Shown here piece after piece: positions 32,896 to 43,705 of a stretch of DNA of 64,000 nucleotides. Below the pieces are notes generated by a model that worked only from the letters and a program-made list of their open reading frames with translations, was not told the DNA's origin and ran no database searches. Origin of the DNA: Tolypeutes matacus (taxonomy: Eukaryota > Chordata > Mammalia > Cingulata > Chlamyphoridae). How positions within the stretch are numbered: position 1 is the first letter of the stretch; every line of letters starts with the position of its first letter. The stretch covers positions 7,797,551 to 7,861,550 of the forward strand of contig JAKSZT010054565.1 in the NCBI GenBank assembly GCA_026826555.1, given 5' to 3'. The position numbers and the translations under genes are program-made.

Positions 32896-33029
32896 ACTTT
32901 GCGTTTGTTTTAAAAGTCTTTGCATGAGCATGGTTCTGTATTCCCAAACACAAATGCCTACAGGGCACAAGCATACATGAATGATAAATAGTCACTGAGA
33001 GTTTTGAGAAAATAACACAGAGCTGAGAA

Positions 33030-33300
33030 CACTGGGGGGAACTGGGGAGCACGTGTCCTGCCTAAAAAGAGATGCTGCTTCTTAACCCCAGCAATCATTG
33101 CCACCCAGCCACGTGGACCCAGATTTGCCAGATCTTCTAAACTTTCAACAGAAGGAAGAAATCTGGAGTTTTTATGTAAAATTTTATGATTTTCAAATGC
33201 TAACAATTTATTTCTTTAAGCACACACTTTGTGGGCCAGTCATATTTTTCCTAGACATAGCACTTCTGTATATCAGATCCAGCCCACAGTTGGCCAAGGT
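33030..33300 (+). repeat. Ancient repeat shared with 40340-40600
   Basis: Shares TTGCCAGATCTTCTAAA, GAAATCTGGAGTTTTTATGTAA, a TTTATGATTTTCAAATGCTAAC block and a following CACACTTTGTGGGCC block with 40340-40600. Likely an old DNA-transposon family that I cannot name securely. Confidence 0.4.
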
Positions 33301-34288
33301 GCCATGTCTGTTTGTGGCAGAAATGGTAGATGCCTAGTACAGAAGTGGCCTTTCCTCCATCCATAGAATACATGAGCAATCAATTTCAACACTTACTTAC
33401 TGAACTTAGATGCAACTTTGAATCCTGCTCAACTAGGCACTCTAGGTAGCTACCAACAATAAGTTAAAAGGGTGACCTATTTGTTTTCCTGCCTGTGAAC
33501 CAAATAATTGGGAAAGGCACCAAAGAAAAAGATAATGGCTATTCTTATGGGTCACCAGATATATACCTGATCACTTAGATGACTAGCACAGAGAAAACAC
33601 TTTGATTGAAAAAATCAGAAAGAAAACAGAGCAAGACAAGCAGCAGCAGAGAAAGAAAAGGAAGGAAAAATCTCTGAGTCAGAACAGAGTGACTACATTT
33701 CTGGTTTAATTGCCCTGAACATAATGTATTTATGAGGCCAAGACTGTACCTCTAAATCACAGACACTTACCTTTAGCTAATTCCCAACCATTGCCTTTCT
33801 GAAAATAAATGAAAAGTGAAGCATGCTTTGATCCAGAATTACACCAATACTTTCATTTCCTTTTCATTCTACAGCTCACAAAGCCTAGAGTCCCAGGCCC
33901 TGTGAAATGATATCTCCCAGACCCTGCAGCCTGCCAGGGTTTCAAAGGACTTCACCATCTAACTTGCTCAGGAAATGAGATACGGTCATGATTCTAAAGC
34001 CTCATGCATTTGCCATGACATAATTAGACAAAGCAGACATGAAGAAACACTCCATGCCCTAAAACTCTGGTGACCCTTCAGGGAATATTTCCAACTCTCA
34101 ATTAACATTTGTTTAGCAGCTATAGAAAACCTGCTTAGGTGAGTTCTACAAAAACAAGTGGTAGTTCCAGTAGGATTCCAAATTTTAGCCTCCATTTTTT
34201 TCAAAGTTTATGTCAAAATAAAAAAATAAAATAACAGACAAAAGGCAGTTCAACAAGTTATGGAAGGATTATGCCAAAAAGAGTTCTG
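33301..34288. other. Unassigned sequence
   Basis: No gene recognised and no repeat that I can name. A polypurine patch lies at 33610-33680. Confidence 0.5.
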
Positions 34289-34294
34289 TCCATT
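34289..34294. repeat. LTR target-site duplication, left copy
   Basis: TCCATT, identical to 34751-34756. Confidence 0.85.
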
Positions 34295-34481
34295 TGTCCC
34301 GGCCCGTGGGACAGTCAACCTGAGGCTCCAGCTCCTGCGAGAGAAGAATGGTATGGGACAAGAGACACGAAGAATGACAGCAAGACAGGATTCTGATCAA
34401 GCTGCAAAACTTTATTGAAGAAGCAGGGTATATATACTCTAAGGGAAGAGGGAGTGGCTAATAAGGACGGGTGGCGGTTTA

Positions 34482-34590
34482 GGATTGGTAGGTACTGTTG
34501 CTGGGGGTGTGGGATTGGTAGGTGCTGTTGCTGGGGGGAGGTGGCAGTATTGAGGGAGTGGCTAGGTGCTGTTGCTAGGGGTAGGTGGCA
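34482..34590 (-). repeat. Tandem units in LTR U3
   Basis: GGATTGGTAGGTNCTGTTGCT occurs at 34482-34502 and 34512-34532, and a diverged GGCTAGGTGCTGTTGCTAGG at about 34560-34579. A GAGGGAGTGGCTA word also recurs (about 34448 and 34553). Such U3 repeats often bind activators; here only the repetition is seen. Confidence 0.8.
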
Positions 34591-34595
34591 GCATT

Positions 34596-34627
34596 TCTGG
34601 CGCGAATCTTTGGCGCGGGCGCGAAAT
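34596..34627. promoter_or_regulatory. Cluster of E2F-like sites in LTR U3
   Basis: Three overlapping or adjacent words fit TTTSGCGC-type sites: CTGGCGCGAA, TTTGGCGCGG, and GCGCGAAAT (read as ATTTCGCGC on the other strand). They lie about 160-200 bp upstream of the TATA box in the LTR's own orientation. Confidence 0.5.
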
Positions 34628-34750
34628 GCTGCTGACTTCCTAGAAGAAGGTTAGGGTGTTATTGTTTCAATCCTGGTGGCCATGTTGCATGCCACCGACC
34701 TTGCTTAAGGCAAAATAGACCTGGATATATTATTTTTACGGCCCCCAACA

Positions 34751-34756
34751 TCCATT
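34751..34756. repeat. LTR target-site duplication, right copy
   Basis: TCCATT, identical to 34289-34294. Confidence 0.85.
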
Positions 34757-35415
34757 CACTTTTATCTCATCTAATTCCAAAAAGAAAGTCATTTGTCCCT
34801 CCAATGTTCAGAAAGATACACAGATGTGCACAGGCTGGTTAAATGACATGAGCAAATTCCCCTTGTTAATGAAGAAAATGAAGAAGAAAAGGAAAATGCT
34901 GAATCATATTCATATCTCATCCAACTAAACCCCATGTTTTTTTTTATTACCTTTAGGATTGATATAGTGTCTTCTTGGCTTTTGCTATAAAAAGATTACA
35001 ATATTATTGTTAACCCTCATCTATAAATTACATAGTTATATTTTTCCCATGTATCACCACAGTCTTAACACCTTGTAGTAGAAGAACATTCCTGTATTTA
35101 TATTATTAACCACAATCCTCATCTACTGCCCAAATCACTGTTATACATTCCCTGTATTATCCTCCAGCTGACCACCAACATTAACCTCCCTAGATAACTG
35201 TTTCAGCTACAATCACACCCACAAAGCAAAAGTGTTTGTTACAAATATGCTAACATCAACTCCATCCATTACCACATATTTACAATTGACATTATTAAAT
35301 ATTCTACATATATCCAGCTCTCCTTTCTCAACCCACATTCCATTTCCCACCAACCTACATTCCATAGAACAATTCCATAAGTATTTAGTTCATATCAGTG
35401 AGACCATATAATATT

Positions 35416-37440
35416 TGTCCTTTTGTGTCCTGCTTATTTCACTCAGCATAATGTCTCATGTTTCCTCCATGTTGTCATGTGCTTCCCCAATTCATTACTT
35501 CTTACAGCTGAATAGTATTCCATCATATGCGTATACCATATTTTGTATATCCGTTCATTGGTTGATGGACATTTAGATTGTTTCCATCTTTTATCAATTG
35601 GGAATAATTCCACTATGAACATCAGCATGAAAATATGTTTGCATCCTTGCTTTCAGTTCTAAATATACTCCATATATGCCAAATCACAAGGCAGTTCTAT
35701 ATTTAGCTTCTGAGGAACTACCAAATCATCTTCCATAGAGATTGCACAATTTTACACACCCATCAACAGTGATGGAGCGTCCATATTTCTCCACATCCTC
35801 TCCAGGACTTGTAGTTTTCTGTTTTTCTTTTTCTTTTGGGGTATTAGGGTGATGTTGGCTTCATAGACTGAGTTTGCTAGCATTCCTTCCTGTTCAATAT
35901 TTTGGAATTTTGATCAAGATTGGTATTAAATCTTCTTTGAATGATTGGTAGATTTTACCTGTGAAGCCATCTGGTCCTGAACTTTTCATTTTGGGGAGGT
36001 TTTTTATGACTGTTTCAATTTTTTACTTGTGATAGGTTTGTTAAGGTCTTCTATTTATTCTAGGGTCAGTGTGGGTTGTTCATATGTTTCTAGGAATTTT
36101 TCCATTTCATCAATGTTATCTAGCTTGTTAACATTCAGTTGCTCATAGTATCCTCTTATGATCTCTTTTAATTCTGCTGGGTCAGTGGTAATGCCACCTT
36201 CTCATTTCTAATTTTATTTATTTTCATCTTTTCTCTTTTTTCCTTTGGTAATCTAGGTAAGTGTTTGTTGATTTTGTTGATTTTCTCAAAGAACTGACTT
36301 TTAGTTCTGTTGTTTCTCTCTGTTGTTCTTTTATTTTCCATTTCATTTTTTTTTTTTGCTCTAATCTTTATTATTTCTTTCCTTTTACTTGCTTTGATAT
36401 TGGTTTGCTGTTCTTTTTCTAGTTCCTCCAGGTGTGCAGTTAGGACTTTGATTCTAGCACTATCTTCTCTTTTTTTTTTAATATAAGCATTTGGGGCTAT
36501 AAATTTTCCTCTCAGCACTGCTTTTGCTGTGTCCCATAAGTTTTGACATATTGTATTCTTGTTTTCACTCATTTTGAGGTATTTACGATTTCTCTTTCAA
36601 TTTCTTCTTTGACCCACTGATTATTTAAGAGTGCATTGTTTAAACTCCATATATTTATGAATTTTCCCTTTTTGTGCCTGTTATTAATTTCCAACTTTCT
36701 TCCATTATGATCAGAGAAAGTACTTTGTATAAATTCAATTTTTTAAAAAAATTTATTGAGGTCTGAATCATGTCCCAATATACAGTCTATCCTGGAAAAT
36801 GATACATGAGCTCCTGAGAAAAATGTATCCCCTGTTGTTTTGCAGTGTAATGCTCTATAAATGTTTGTTAGGTCTAGTTCAGTTATCATAATACTCAAGA
36901 TCCCAGTTTCCATATTTATCTTCAGTATAGATATTCTATCTATAGAATATCTAATGCTGAGAGTGGTGTGTTGAAGTCTCCAACTATTATTCTAGAGATG
37001 TCTATTTCTCCCTTCAGTTTTGCCAGTGTTTGTCTCATGTATTTGGGGAACTTAAGTTAGTTGCATAATACTTATGATGGTTATTTTTTTCTTGGTGAAT
37101 TGTCCCTTTTATTAATATATAGTGACTGTCTTCATCTCTTATAACAATTTTACATTGAAATCTATTTTATTTGATATTAGTAACACTACTCCATCTCTTT
37201 TTTTACTCCAATTTGCGTGGATTTTTTTCCAATCTTTTCCTTTCATCCTGATTGTGTTCTGCATCTAAGAAGAGTCTCTTGGATGATAGAAAATAGATTC
37301 TTATGTGTTTATATCCATTCTATCACTTTATGTAATTTGGTTGGGGAGTTTGATCCACTAACTTTCAGTTTTACTACTGTAAAGGTGTTACTTACTTCCT
37401 CCATTTTTCCCTTGGCTTTCTGTTGTCTTATCTTACAACT
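35416..37440 (-). pseudogene. L1 ORF2 pseudogene with ~1.7-kb internal deletion
   Basis: The C-terminal part (KIWYTHMMEYYSAVRSNELGKH-like, about 35443-35560) adjoins the reverse-transcriptase region directly. The segment equivalent to about 5060-6735 in the other copy, which holds the FADD active site and thumb, is gone. The connector region N-terminal to the reverse transcriptase remains as a 134-codon open stretch at 36168-36572 (NTICQNLWDTAKAVLRGKF). Catalysis is impossible. Confidence 0.85.
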
Positions 37441-37449
37441 GTCTATCTT

Positions 37450-38745
37450 TTAAGCCTTTTGCTTTCTCTTGCAAATAATCTTCATTTCTACAGTCTTCTC
37501 AGGGCTTTCACCCTTGTCTTTTCCTTCCTGACTGTAACATGCCTTTTAGTATGTCTTGTAGATCTGGTCTTTTGGTAACAAATTCTCTCTGTTTTTTTCT
37601 CTCTATGAAGACTTTACACTCACTTTCATTTCTGAAGTATAGTTTTGCCAGATAAAGAATTCTTGGCTGGCAGTTTTTCTCTTTCAGTACCTTAAATATT
37701 TTGTGCCACTGCCTTTTTGCCCCCATGGTTTCTGATGAGATACCAGCATTTAACCTTATTGAGGTTCTTTGTAAGTGATACGTTGCTTTTCTCTTGCTGC
37801 TTTCAAAATCCTCTCTTAGTCTATGACATTTGACATTCTGAATAGCAGATGTTTCATAGTGGGTTTATTCTGATTTGATCTGCTTGGTGTATCTCTTGTA
37901 GATTCTGTCTCTGTTTTTTTGTTTCTCTGTGAAGACTTTAAACTCACCTTCATTTCTGAAGGATAGTTTTGCCAGATAAAGAATTCAGGGCTTGCAGTTT
38001 TTCTCTTTCAGTACCTTAAATATTTTGTGCCACTGCCTTTTCACCCCCATGGTTTCTGATGAGAGATTGACACTTAGCTTTATTGAGGCTTCCTTGTAAG
38101 TAATACATTACTTTTCTCTTATTGTTCTCAAAATCCTCTCTTTATCTTTAACCTTTGACATTCTGAAAAGTAGATCTATCAGAGTAGGTCTATTCTGACT
38201 TATTCTGTTTGGGGTATGTTGTCTTTCTTGAATATTGATATTCATGTCTTTCATAAGAGTTGGGAAAAATTTGTTCAGTATTTCCTCAAATATTCTTTAT
38301 ACTCCTTTTTCATTCTCTTCTTCTTCTGGGACATCTATAACACAAATTTTTCTGCATTTTTTGTTGTCATTCAATTCCTTGAAACCCTGTTCAATTTTTC
38401 CATTCTTTTTTCTGTCTGTTCTCCTATATTTTCAAGTTCAGATGTTCTGTCTTCAATTTAACTAATTCATTCTTCTGCCATTTCAAACCTGCTGTTACAT
38501 GACTCTAATATATTTTTAATCTCATCCATTTTGTCTTTCATTTTCATAAACTGTTACTTTTCTGCAGGATTTCAAATTGTTCTTTATGCTCACACAGAGT
38601 CATCTTAATATCCTTTATCTCTTTAGTCATATTTTCCTTCATCTCTTTAAATTGATTAAGGAGATTTGTGTGAACATCACTGATTAGTTGTCTTAAATCC
38701 TGTGCCTCATCTGGATTCTTGGTTTGTTCCTTGGCTAGGCCATAT
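37450..38745 (-). pseudogene. L1 ORF1 pseudogene with duplicated C-terminal domain
   Basis: On the minus strand the start corresponds to ATG in GATATGGCCTAGCC near 38747, with a stop at codon 3. The coiled-coil part spans about 38700-38400. The C-terminal RNA-binding domain is present twice (37555-37890 and 37895-38215), each with CHHGF or FKVLKEKN-like and RNESECKVF-like blocks. A normal ORF1p has one. Confidence 0.8.
37555..38215 (-). repeat. Tandem duplication of ORF1 C-terminal domain
   Basis: Aligning ACTTTACACTCACTTTCATT (37611) with ACTTTAAACTCACCTTCATT (37935) gives a 324-bp period, exactly 108 codons. The offset is 340 bp further left because the second copy lacks about 16 bp. The copies are clearly diverged, so the event is old or joined two different L1s. 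The L1 at 3705-11606 has only one copy (about 8535-8830). Confidence 0.85.
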
Positions 38746-39449
38746 CTTCCTGTTTCTTAGTATGGCATGTTATCTTTTGCTGATATCTAGGCATCTGATT
38801 ATATTGTTGATTTTACTCTGTTGATCAATTTCTCTTTCTACAGCTCTTCTTTGATTTTTGGATCATTTTTTTTTTAACTTTGAGATTGCCCTATTTAAGT
38901 TTTCAAAAAACTTAAATACACCAGGGAGCATACACCAGATCTACAGTGCCTGGGAAAGAAACAGGAAAGACAAGCTTGGTATTCATTCACTTTCCTGGAT
39001 GGCCATCAGATGGCACTCTTCGGCAAACCTTTCTGTGGAGATGACTCCTTCCGTTTCCACTAACTAGCTCTTCTGAACCAGCAATTTGAATGATGGAGGT
39101 TATGTCACAGAAGAGAAAACACACTTAACCTTCACCTGCACTCTCCCTCTTCCCAGGGAGGAATATGTCCTTTCCCCTATCTGCTGGCAGCTCAGCTGCA
39201 GATTTTACCAAGGCTGTTCTCCTTGGGAGTGTGGTGTGGGTAGCATTTCTGGACTTAAGGGCAGAACTTCTGGTTTTCTCTTTGGCCTCTTCATCTCTCC
39301 ATTCCCAGTCCCTCCTGGATACTGCATGTGGCACTCTTCTGGTCTGCCAGTCACCAAAGTAGCTACTTCAGATGACTTCTACACCTTCTCTCCTGTTTGC
39401 AAGAAAGGTCCCCCTGCCTGAGCTACTCTGATGCCATCCTCCTCTCCAG

Positions 39450-40335
39450 TTCCAAATTGTAGACTTTATTTCAATCCCAGAAACTCTCTTAATGCTCAGG
39501 AGGCTTTTAAAAAATTTAACAACAGTTAGGGTTAATTTTTATATTTTTGCTTTTTTGTTTATTCATTTATTAATTCCATTAAAATAGGGCTTGCAAATTC
39601 AGATGGCTAGAGAAATATAATGCAAATAGGTGAAGTGGGCTGGGTATTTTCTTTCAACATAAACACAATTTGTACAGGTAAAGAATATTCCTACAAGCTC
39701 AGTATACTAACAAAGAAATAGTCTCATTCTCATTTTCTTGAAACATGTGGTTCTCACAATCTTTACTTTCTTTCTGATAGAAATAAGGATGCTTACTTTG
39801 AGTCTCTTCAAAAGCAGAATCTTAGACCAGGGTTTGAATACAAGTACTTTTTTTCAAGGTCACCCTAAGAAACTCTGGTATGGGAGCAAGCAGATGAGAC
39901 AAAACAAGAAAGCAGCTAATAAATGGAATGTTACCAAGCACCATGGGCCACTGGGGCTTGACCTGCTGGAAGATCTCTGGAGAGCAAAGTAGAGCATGTT
40001 TCAGTGTTGTCCCACCTCAGGGACAAGGAAGCTGTAGCTCATACCCCAACTTCTTGCCTGTCATTTATTGCGGACTGCTTCTGGCAGAAATAACTCTCCA
40101 GTACTTCTGGCTTGCACTGTTATAAGTCATAACCAGTAATAAGCCATATGGGGCATGAGAAAGGAATGTCAAGGGGAAATATGTAGTGTACCAAGAGCAT
40201 CTGCTAAAGATTTGATAAAGATTTCATTTTCTTCCCAACTTTCATATAAAAAAAACAAAAGCATAAGTGCAATAGTAAATGATCAACTGACATTCATTCT
40301 TAATATCAGGGAAATAGGTTGTGGTATAGACTGAG
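39450..40335. other. Unassigned sequence
   Basis: No gene recognised. AT-rich TTTATTCATTTATTAATTCC near 39560 could be an old L1 or L2 edge, but it is too short to call. Confidence 0.45.
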
Positions 40336-40339
40336 GCAA

Positions 40340-40600
40340 AGGAGCATACTCTCCCTGTTAAGAGGGGACTATGATCCAGTCCAGCTAGTAGCTGCCTTGC
40401 AGGAATGTAGCTAGGTTTTTCAGATCTTCTGAGCTAGGAATCTGGAGCTTTATGTAACATCTCATGATTTGATTTTTAAATTTTGGCAGCTAACTGAAAA
40501 CTATTTTTTTTTAACACTCTGCAGGTGCATGATATGTGTCTCAGGGCTGAATTTTTTCGTGTAGCCAGCTTTCACCCCGATTTAAAATTTTGTTTTGGTA
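40340..40600 (+). repeat. Ancient repeat shared with 33030-33300
   Basis: TTTCAGATCTTCTGAGC, GGAATCTGGAGCTTTATGTAAC and ATGATTTGATTTTTAAATTTTGGC parallel the copy at 33030-33300. Unnamed, probably a DNA transposon fossil. Confidence 0.4.
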
Positions 40601-42690
40601 CCTATTTTATGGCCTCAGCATTTTCCTGTGTGCTCTGGGGGACTCAAAGTTGCCCTAGACACAGGCTAGCTTTCAGGGAGCTTATGGATGGTCTACTGGG
40701 TTGCAAAGACAGTTGAAGGATGATCTGGAATAAAGCAATATGCCCATGCCATAGATAGACTTGTTGAAGAGTTTGAAGAAGGATAAGATTTTAAAGAGAG
40801 AGAAATACCATTAAGCCCTTTAGTTGCTGAATTCAGAGACAGCCAATCTATACTAATTGAAATTCAATACCATACTTTTACTATGTGTAAAATACAGCAC
40901 CATCAAATTCAAAACCAGGTTAGAAGACAGAATATCAGCCAGAAAAAAGGTTTAGCTCACATCATAAATGACAGATACCTATGAGGAATAAAGTCAAAAT
41001 GGTGACGAACAGATGAAACTTGTCTTTGACACTTTTACATCCCTCAAGTTCATTTCTGAAGCCACTTTCACATCAGGAATCCAGTAACCTCATTGCCCAC
41101 CCTCCGCTAGTCCTAGGGCACACCGAGTATTGGGCCCCAAACCTCCTCCTTCTCATCTCTGTGCCAGGTCCTCTGATCCAGCAAGGGGCTGCAGGAGTCA
41201 GAAAGTGTTTCCACAAGACCAAACACACCTCAAGGAATGCATTGGGATGCAGGAGAAAAAAATAAGAAAATTTTGTGATTTATTATATATTTTTATCTAT
41301 GATATAAGAAAAAAGTAAACTTTATTAATATTTAATGCATGATTTTGCCTTGATCTCTCTCCTAATTTATTTGTCCATTGGACACACATCCCACATGGTC
41401 TGTGAGAAACCTTGAGGTGAGTGAGAGTTTTCACAGATCAGAGGTGGGCATTCCTTTTCAGCTTATGATGACACACTGAAGTTTACTGTGCCTGATTAGT
41501 GGATTTATGGATAGCTGTATCTCATTTTAACTAAACCAACACTCACCAAATGGACAAGAGGCCAAGAAGATTCCTTCAGAGAAAGTTTAGAATGGAGATA
41601 ATATTGATGCTGTGAGCACAGGAGACAAGAAGAAAATGGGATGAGAGTTCCCATCACCTAGTTTGAGCTCTTTGTCAGCCATATTGTGAAGTTATAAACC
41701 ATGTTTATCTAATTTGATTGATTAAAAAAGGCAACAAAAATAAACAAAATAATCAATAAGATTTTATACCTGCTGTCATTAATGAAAGTCTCAGCTTGTG
41801 TTGATTGTGCCTTTAGATATTAGCTAAAGACAGTAACACATATTTATACTTTATAAATAAATAAACATTCAAGTTACATGTTCAAAGGGCTTTATTAATG
41901 GGATGCATGGTAAAAACTCAGATACTACTGAGCTAATGACTAAGGTTAATTGGAACAAATTAATGAACAGGGAAAGGAAAATACCATAAAAGAAAAAAAT
42001 TCTTATCTCTCGGGGATATTTCATCATGAGGTCTAAAAGACAGAATTTATTTTACTTATATAGCCTATCAAGCAAAATAGGAAACAGAGAAGCACCTGGA
42101 CTTGAAATTAGTGATCATCTCCTTATTTGTAGGAAATAGCCAAGCATATAAGCACATATTTTGTTGGCATTTCAAGCAGGTTTCTGAAAGGCATACTGAT
42201 GAAATTGGCCTCCATCCTGATTTGTGAACCTGGCCCTGATATGGGGAAGTTGGAGAGTTTATATGAGAAGAGAAGCTGTACACACTGAACACTGATTTTC
42301 CACATTGCTTTCCCCAAGTAAGTGCATGGCTTCTCAAAATACTGATCTGAGGCAAAGGGGGCCTTTTGCTGCAGAACTGAGTCAAGCTGCACTGGAAGGA
42401 AACCCTCTGTGCACTAGGGTATGGCTGCATCTCTTGTCTTGCTGATTGGCTTTTTAATAGGTTCTATAAAGCTGGTTAACTTTTCAGTTTTAATAATGTA
42501 CACAAGTTCATTTTAATGTTTGACAGACAAATTCCTATGCTCAGCTTTCATAGCAGCTGATTATACAACATTCTTTATCAAGCAAAGGGAACTTGAAATT
42601 ACTTTAGAAATAGGACTTTAGGTTTCTTTAACCTATTTGGTCCTCCTTCCCAGCTTAATAAGAAAATGTCTTCTTCCCATTCTCCTGCAT
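40601..42690. other. Unassigned, mostly unique sequence
   Basis: No gene recognised. The 120-codon minus-strand frame at 42068-42430 lacks any domain or splice context. AT-rich at 41690-42000. Confidence 0.5.
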
Positions 42691-42697
42691 TTGTACA

Positions 42698-42719
42698 TTT
42701 TTTTTTTTTTTTTTTTTTT
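42698..42719. repeat. Poly(T) tract
   Basis: 22 consecutive T. It could be the tail of an antisense retroposon, but I see no body next to it. Confidence 0.95.
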
Positions 42720-43325
42720 GCCATTTCCTGGAATCTTACTTGTAAGCCAGCAAAGATCAAGATTCAGCACCAAAAATGTTTTATCTAATTCCAAAATATG
42801 TGCAAGTGTCTTGTATGTGTATATGTGTGAATTAAAACTTTTTGTCTTTCCTTCTCATACAAAAACATTGCTAAAACATTTCATGACTACCCAAGAGTCA
42901 AACTGGGAATTTTTCCCAGAGCAACACAATGTGAACAGAGAAGAAGCTGGTTAAGCAGGTCTGATTAGGTACCATCAGTTATCTCTCCTATCTTTTAATA
43001 GATCCACCCAACCAGAATCCACAGAATTGCCCTGACAACTAGATGCTCACTAGGGAACACTCCATCTTTATGATTCTCCAATTCTCTAACAGCCTGTTTT
43101 TAGCAACTTCCAGGGGTTCTAAATTTTATATAATTGTTTGCTAAAATGCTGTAGAATTCCATTGATTGTTTCAGATCATTTGAAAAGAAATTCACAGATG
43201 ATGAATACATTTTGCAATATAATTCCTCACAAGTAAACTATTATTTTCTTCTACTGAGTTTTGAAAAATCATCTTCCTTAAGAGATCTAAGATGCAAAAG
43301 ATATTCTGTACTAAAATCATTAGTT
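42720..43325. other. Unassigned sequence
   Basis: No gene or named repeat recognised. Confidence 0.5.
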
Positions 43326-43329
43326 TCCC

Positions 43330-43480
43330 TGGGTTTTCCCTCTCTCTTCCTGCTATCTTTGAACTTCTCAAGTTCAAAATGACTAGATCTTGCTCATCTT
43401 TGTATCCATCATCTCTAGTGAGTGATAGTTGCCTGAGAAATGTGCAATGAGCGAAGAAGGAATGAATGGGTAAAAGGTTG
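43330..43480 (+). mobile_element. Possible L2 3' end, sense
   Basis: TCTTGCTCATCTTTGTATCCATC followed by a diverged GAAATGTGCAATGAGCGAAG and GAAGGAATGAATGG follows the L2 terminus. Confidence 0.45.
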
Positions 43481-43527
43481 AGATCCCATTTCAAAATATC
43501 CATTAAGTTCTACACAGAACAAGGGAG

Positions 43528-43705
43528 AGAACATAGACTTTGTAGTTAGTCCCAACCTGGGCCCTGCTACTCATTAACGGCACAACCTTGGGTAGTGTAC
43601 TTAACCTCCCTGAGTTTCAGTCACCTTATCTCTAAAATAGAGATAACTGTAGTTACCACATGGGGTTATTGAGGGAATTAAATCAGATCATACGTGTAAT
43701 AGCTT
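43528..43705 (-). mobile_element. MIR SINE, antisense
   Basis: CCCTGCTACTCATTAACGGCAC, CAACCTTGGGTAGTGTACTTAACCTCC and GGGGTTATTGAGGGAATTAAATC are the MIR core in antisense order. Confidence 0.85.

Larger units (their letters stand above)
34295..34750 (-). mobile_element. Young solo LTR of an endogenous retrovirus, probably class II
   Basis: 456 bp with TG...CA ends, flanked by a perfect 6-bp duplication TCCATT (34289-34294 and 34751-34756). Transcription runs on the minus strand. A TATATA box (complement of about 34428-34436) is followed within about 25 bp by AATAAA (complement of 34410-34415), so the R region is short, as in betaretrovirus-like LTRs. The terminus is CCCACGGGCCGGGACA. CpGs are well preserved (GCGCGGGCGCGAAA near 34613), unlike all neighbours, indicating recent insertion. 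No internal viral genes remain, consistent with LTR-LTR recombination. The 79-codon frame here is not a gene. Six-base duplications suit class I/II rather than ERVL. Confidence 0.85.
34935..39449 (-). mobile_element. Antisense L1 with internal ORF2 deletion and ORF1 duplication
   Basis: Related to the L1 at 3705-11606. Left to right: T9 tract and 3' UTR (34938-35415), ORF2 C-terminus (35416-35828), an abrupt jump to the palm region (35840 onward, matching about 6738 of the other copy), endonuclease (to about 37440), ORF1 with a tandem duplication (about 37450-38745), 5' UTR (38746-39449) ending in GATGCCATCCTCCTCTCC, the antisense of the L1 5' end. About 1.7 kb of ORF2 is missing at 35829-35840. 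A target duplication was not found. Inactive. Confidence 0.9.

Noticed and set aside
36168..36572. 134-codon lysine- and glutamate-rich minus-strand frame
   Set aside because: Recognisable as the L1 ORF2 region between endonuclease and reverse transcriptase; part of a dead element, not a host gene.
42698..42719. Poly(T) as evidence of an antisense retroposon
   Set aside because: No recognisable element body or target duplication on either side.
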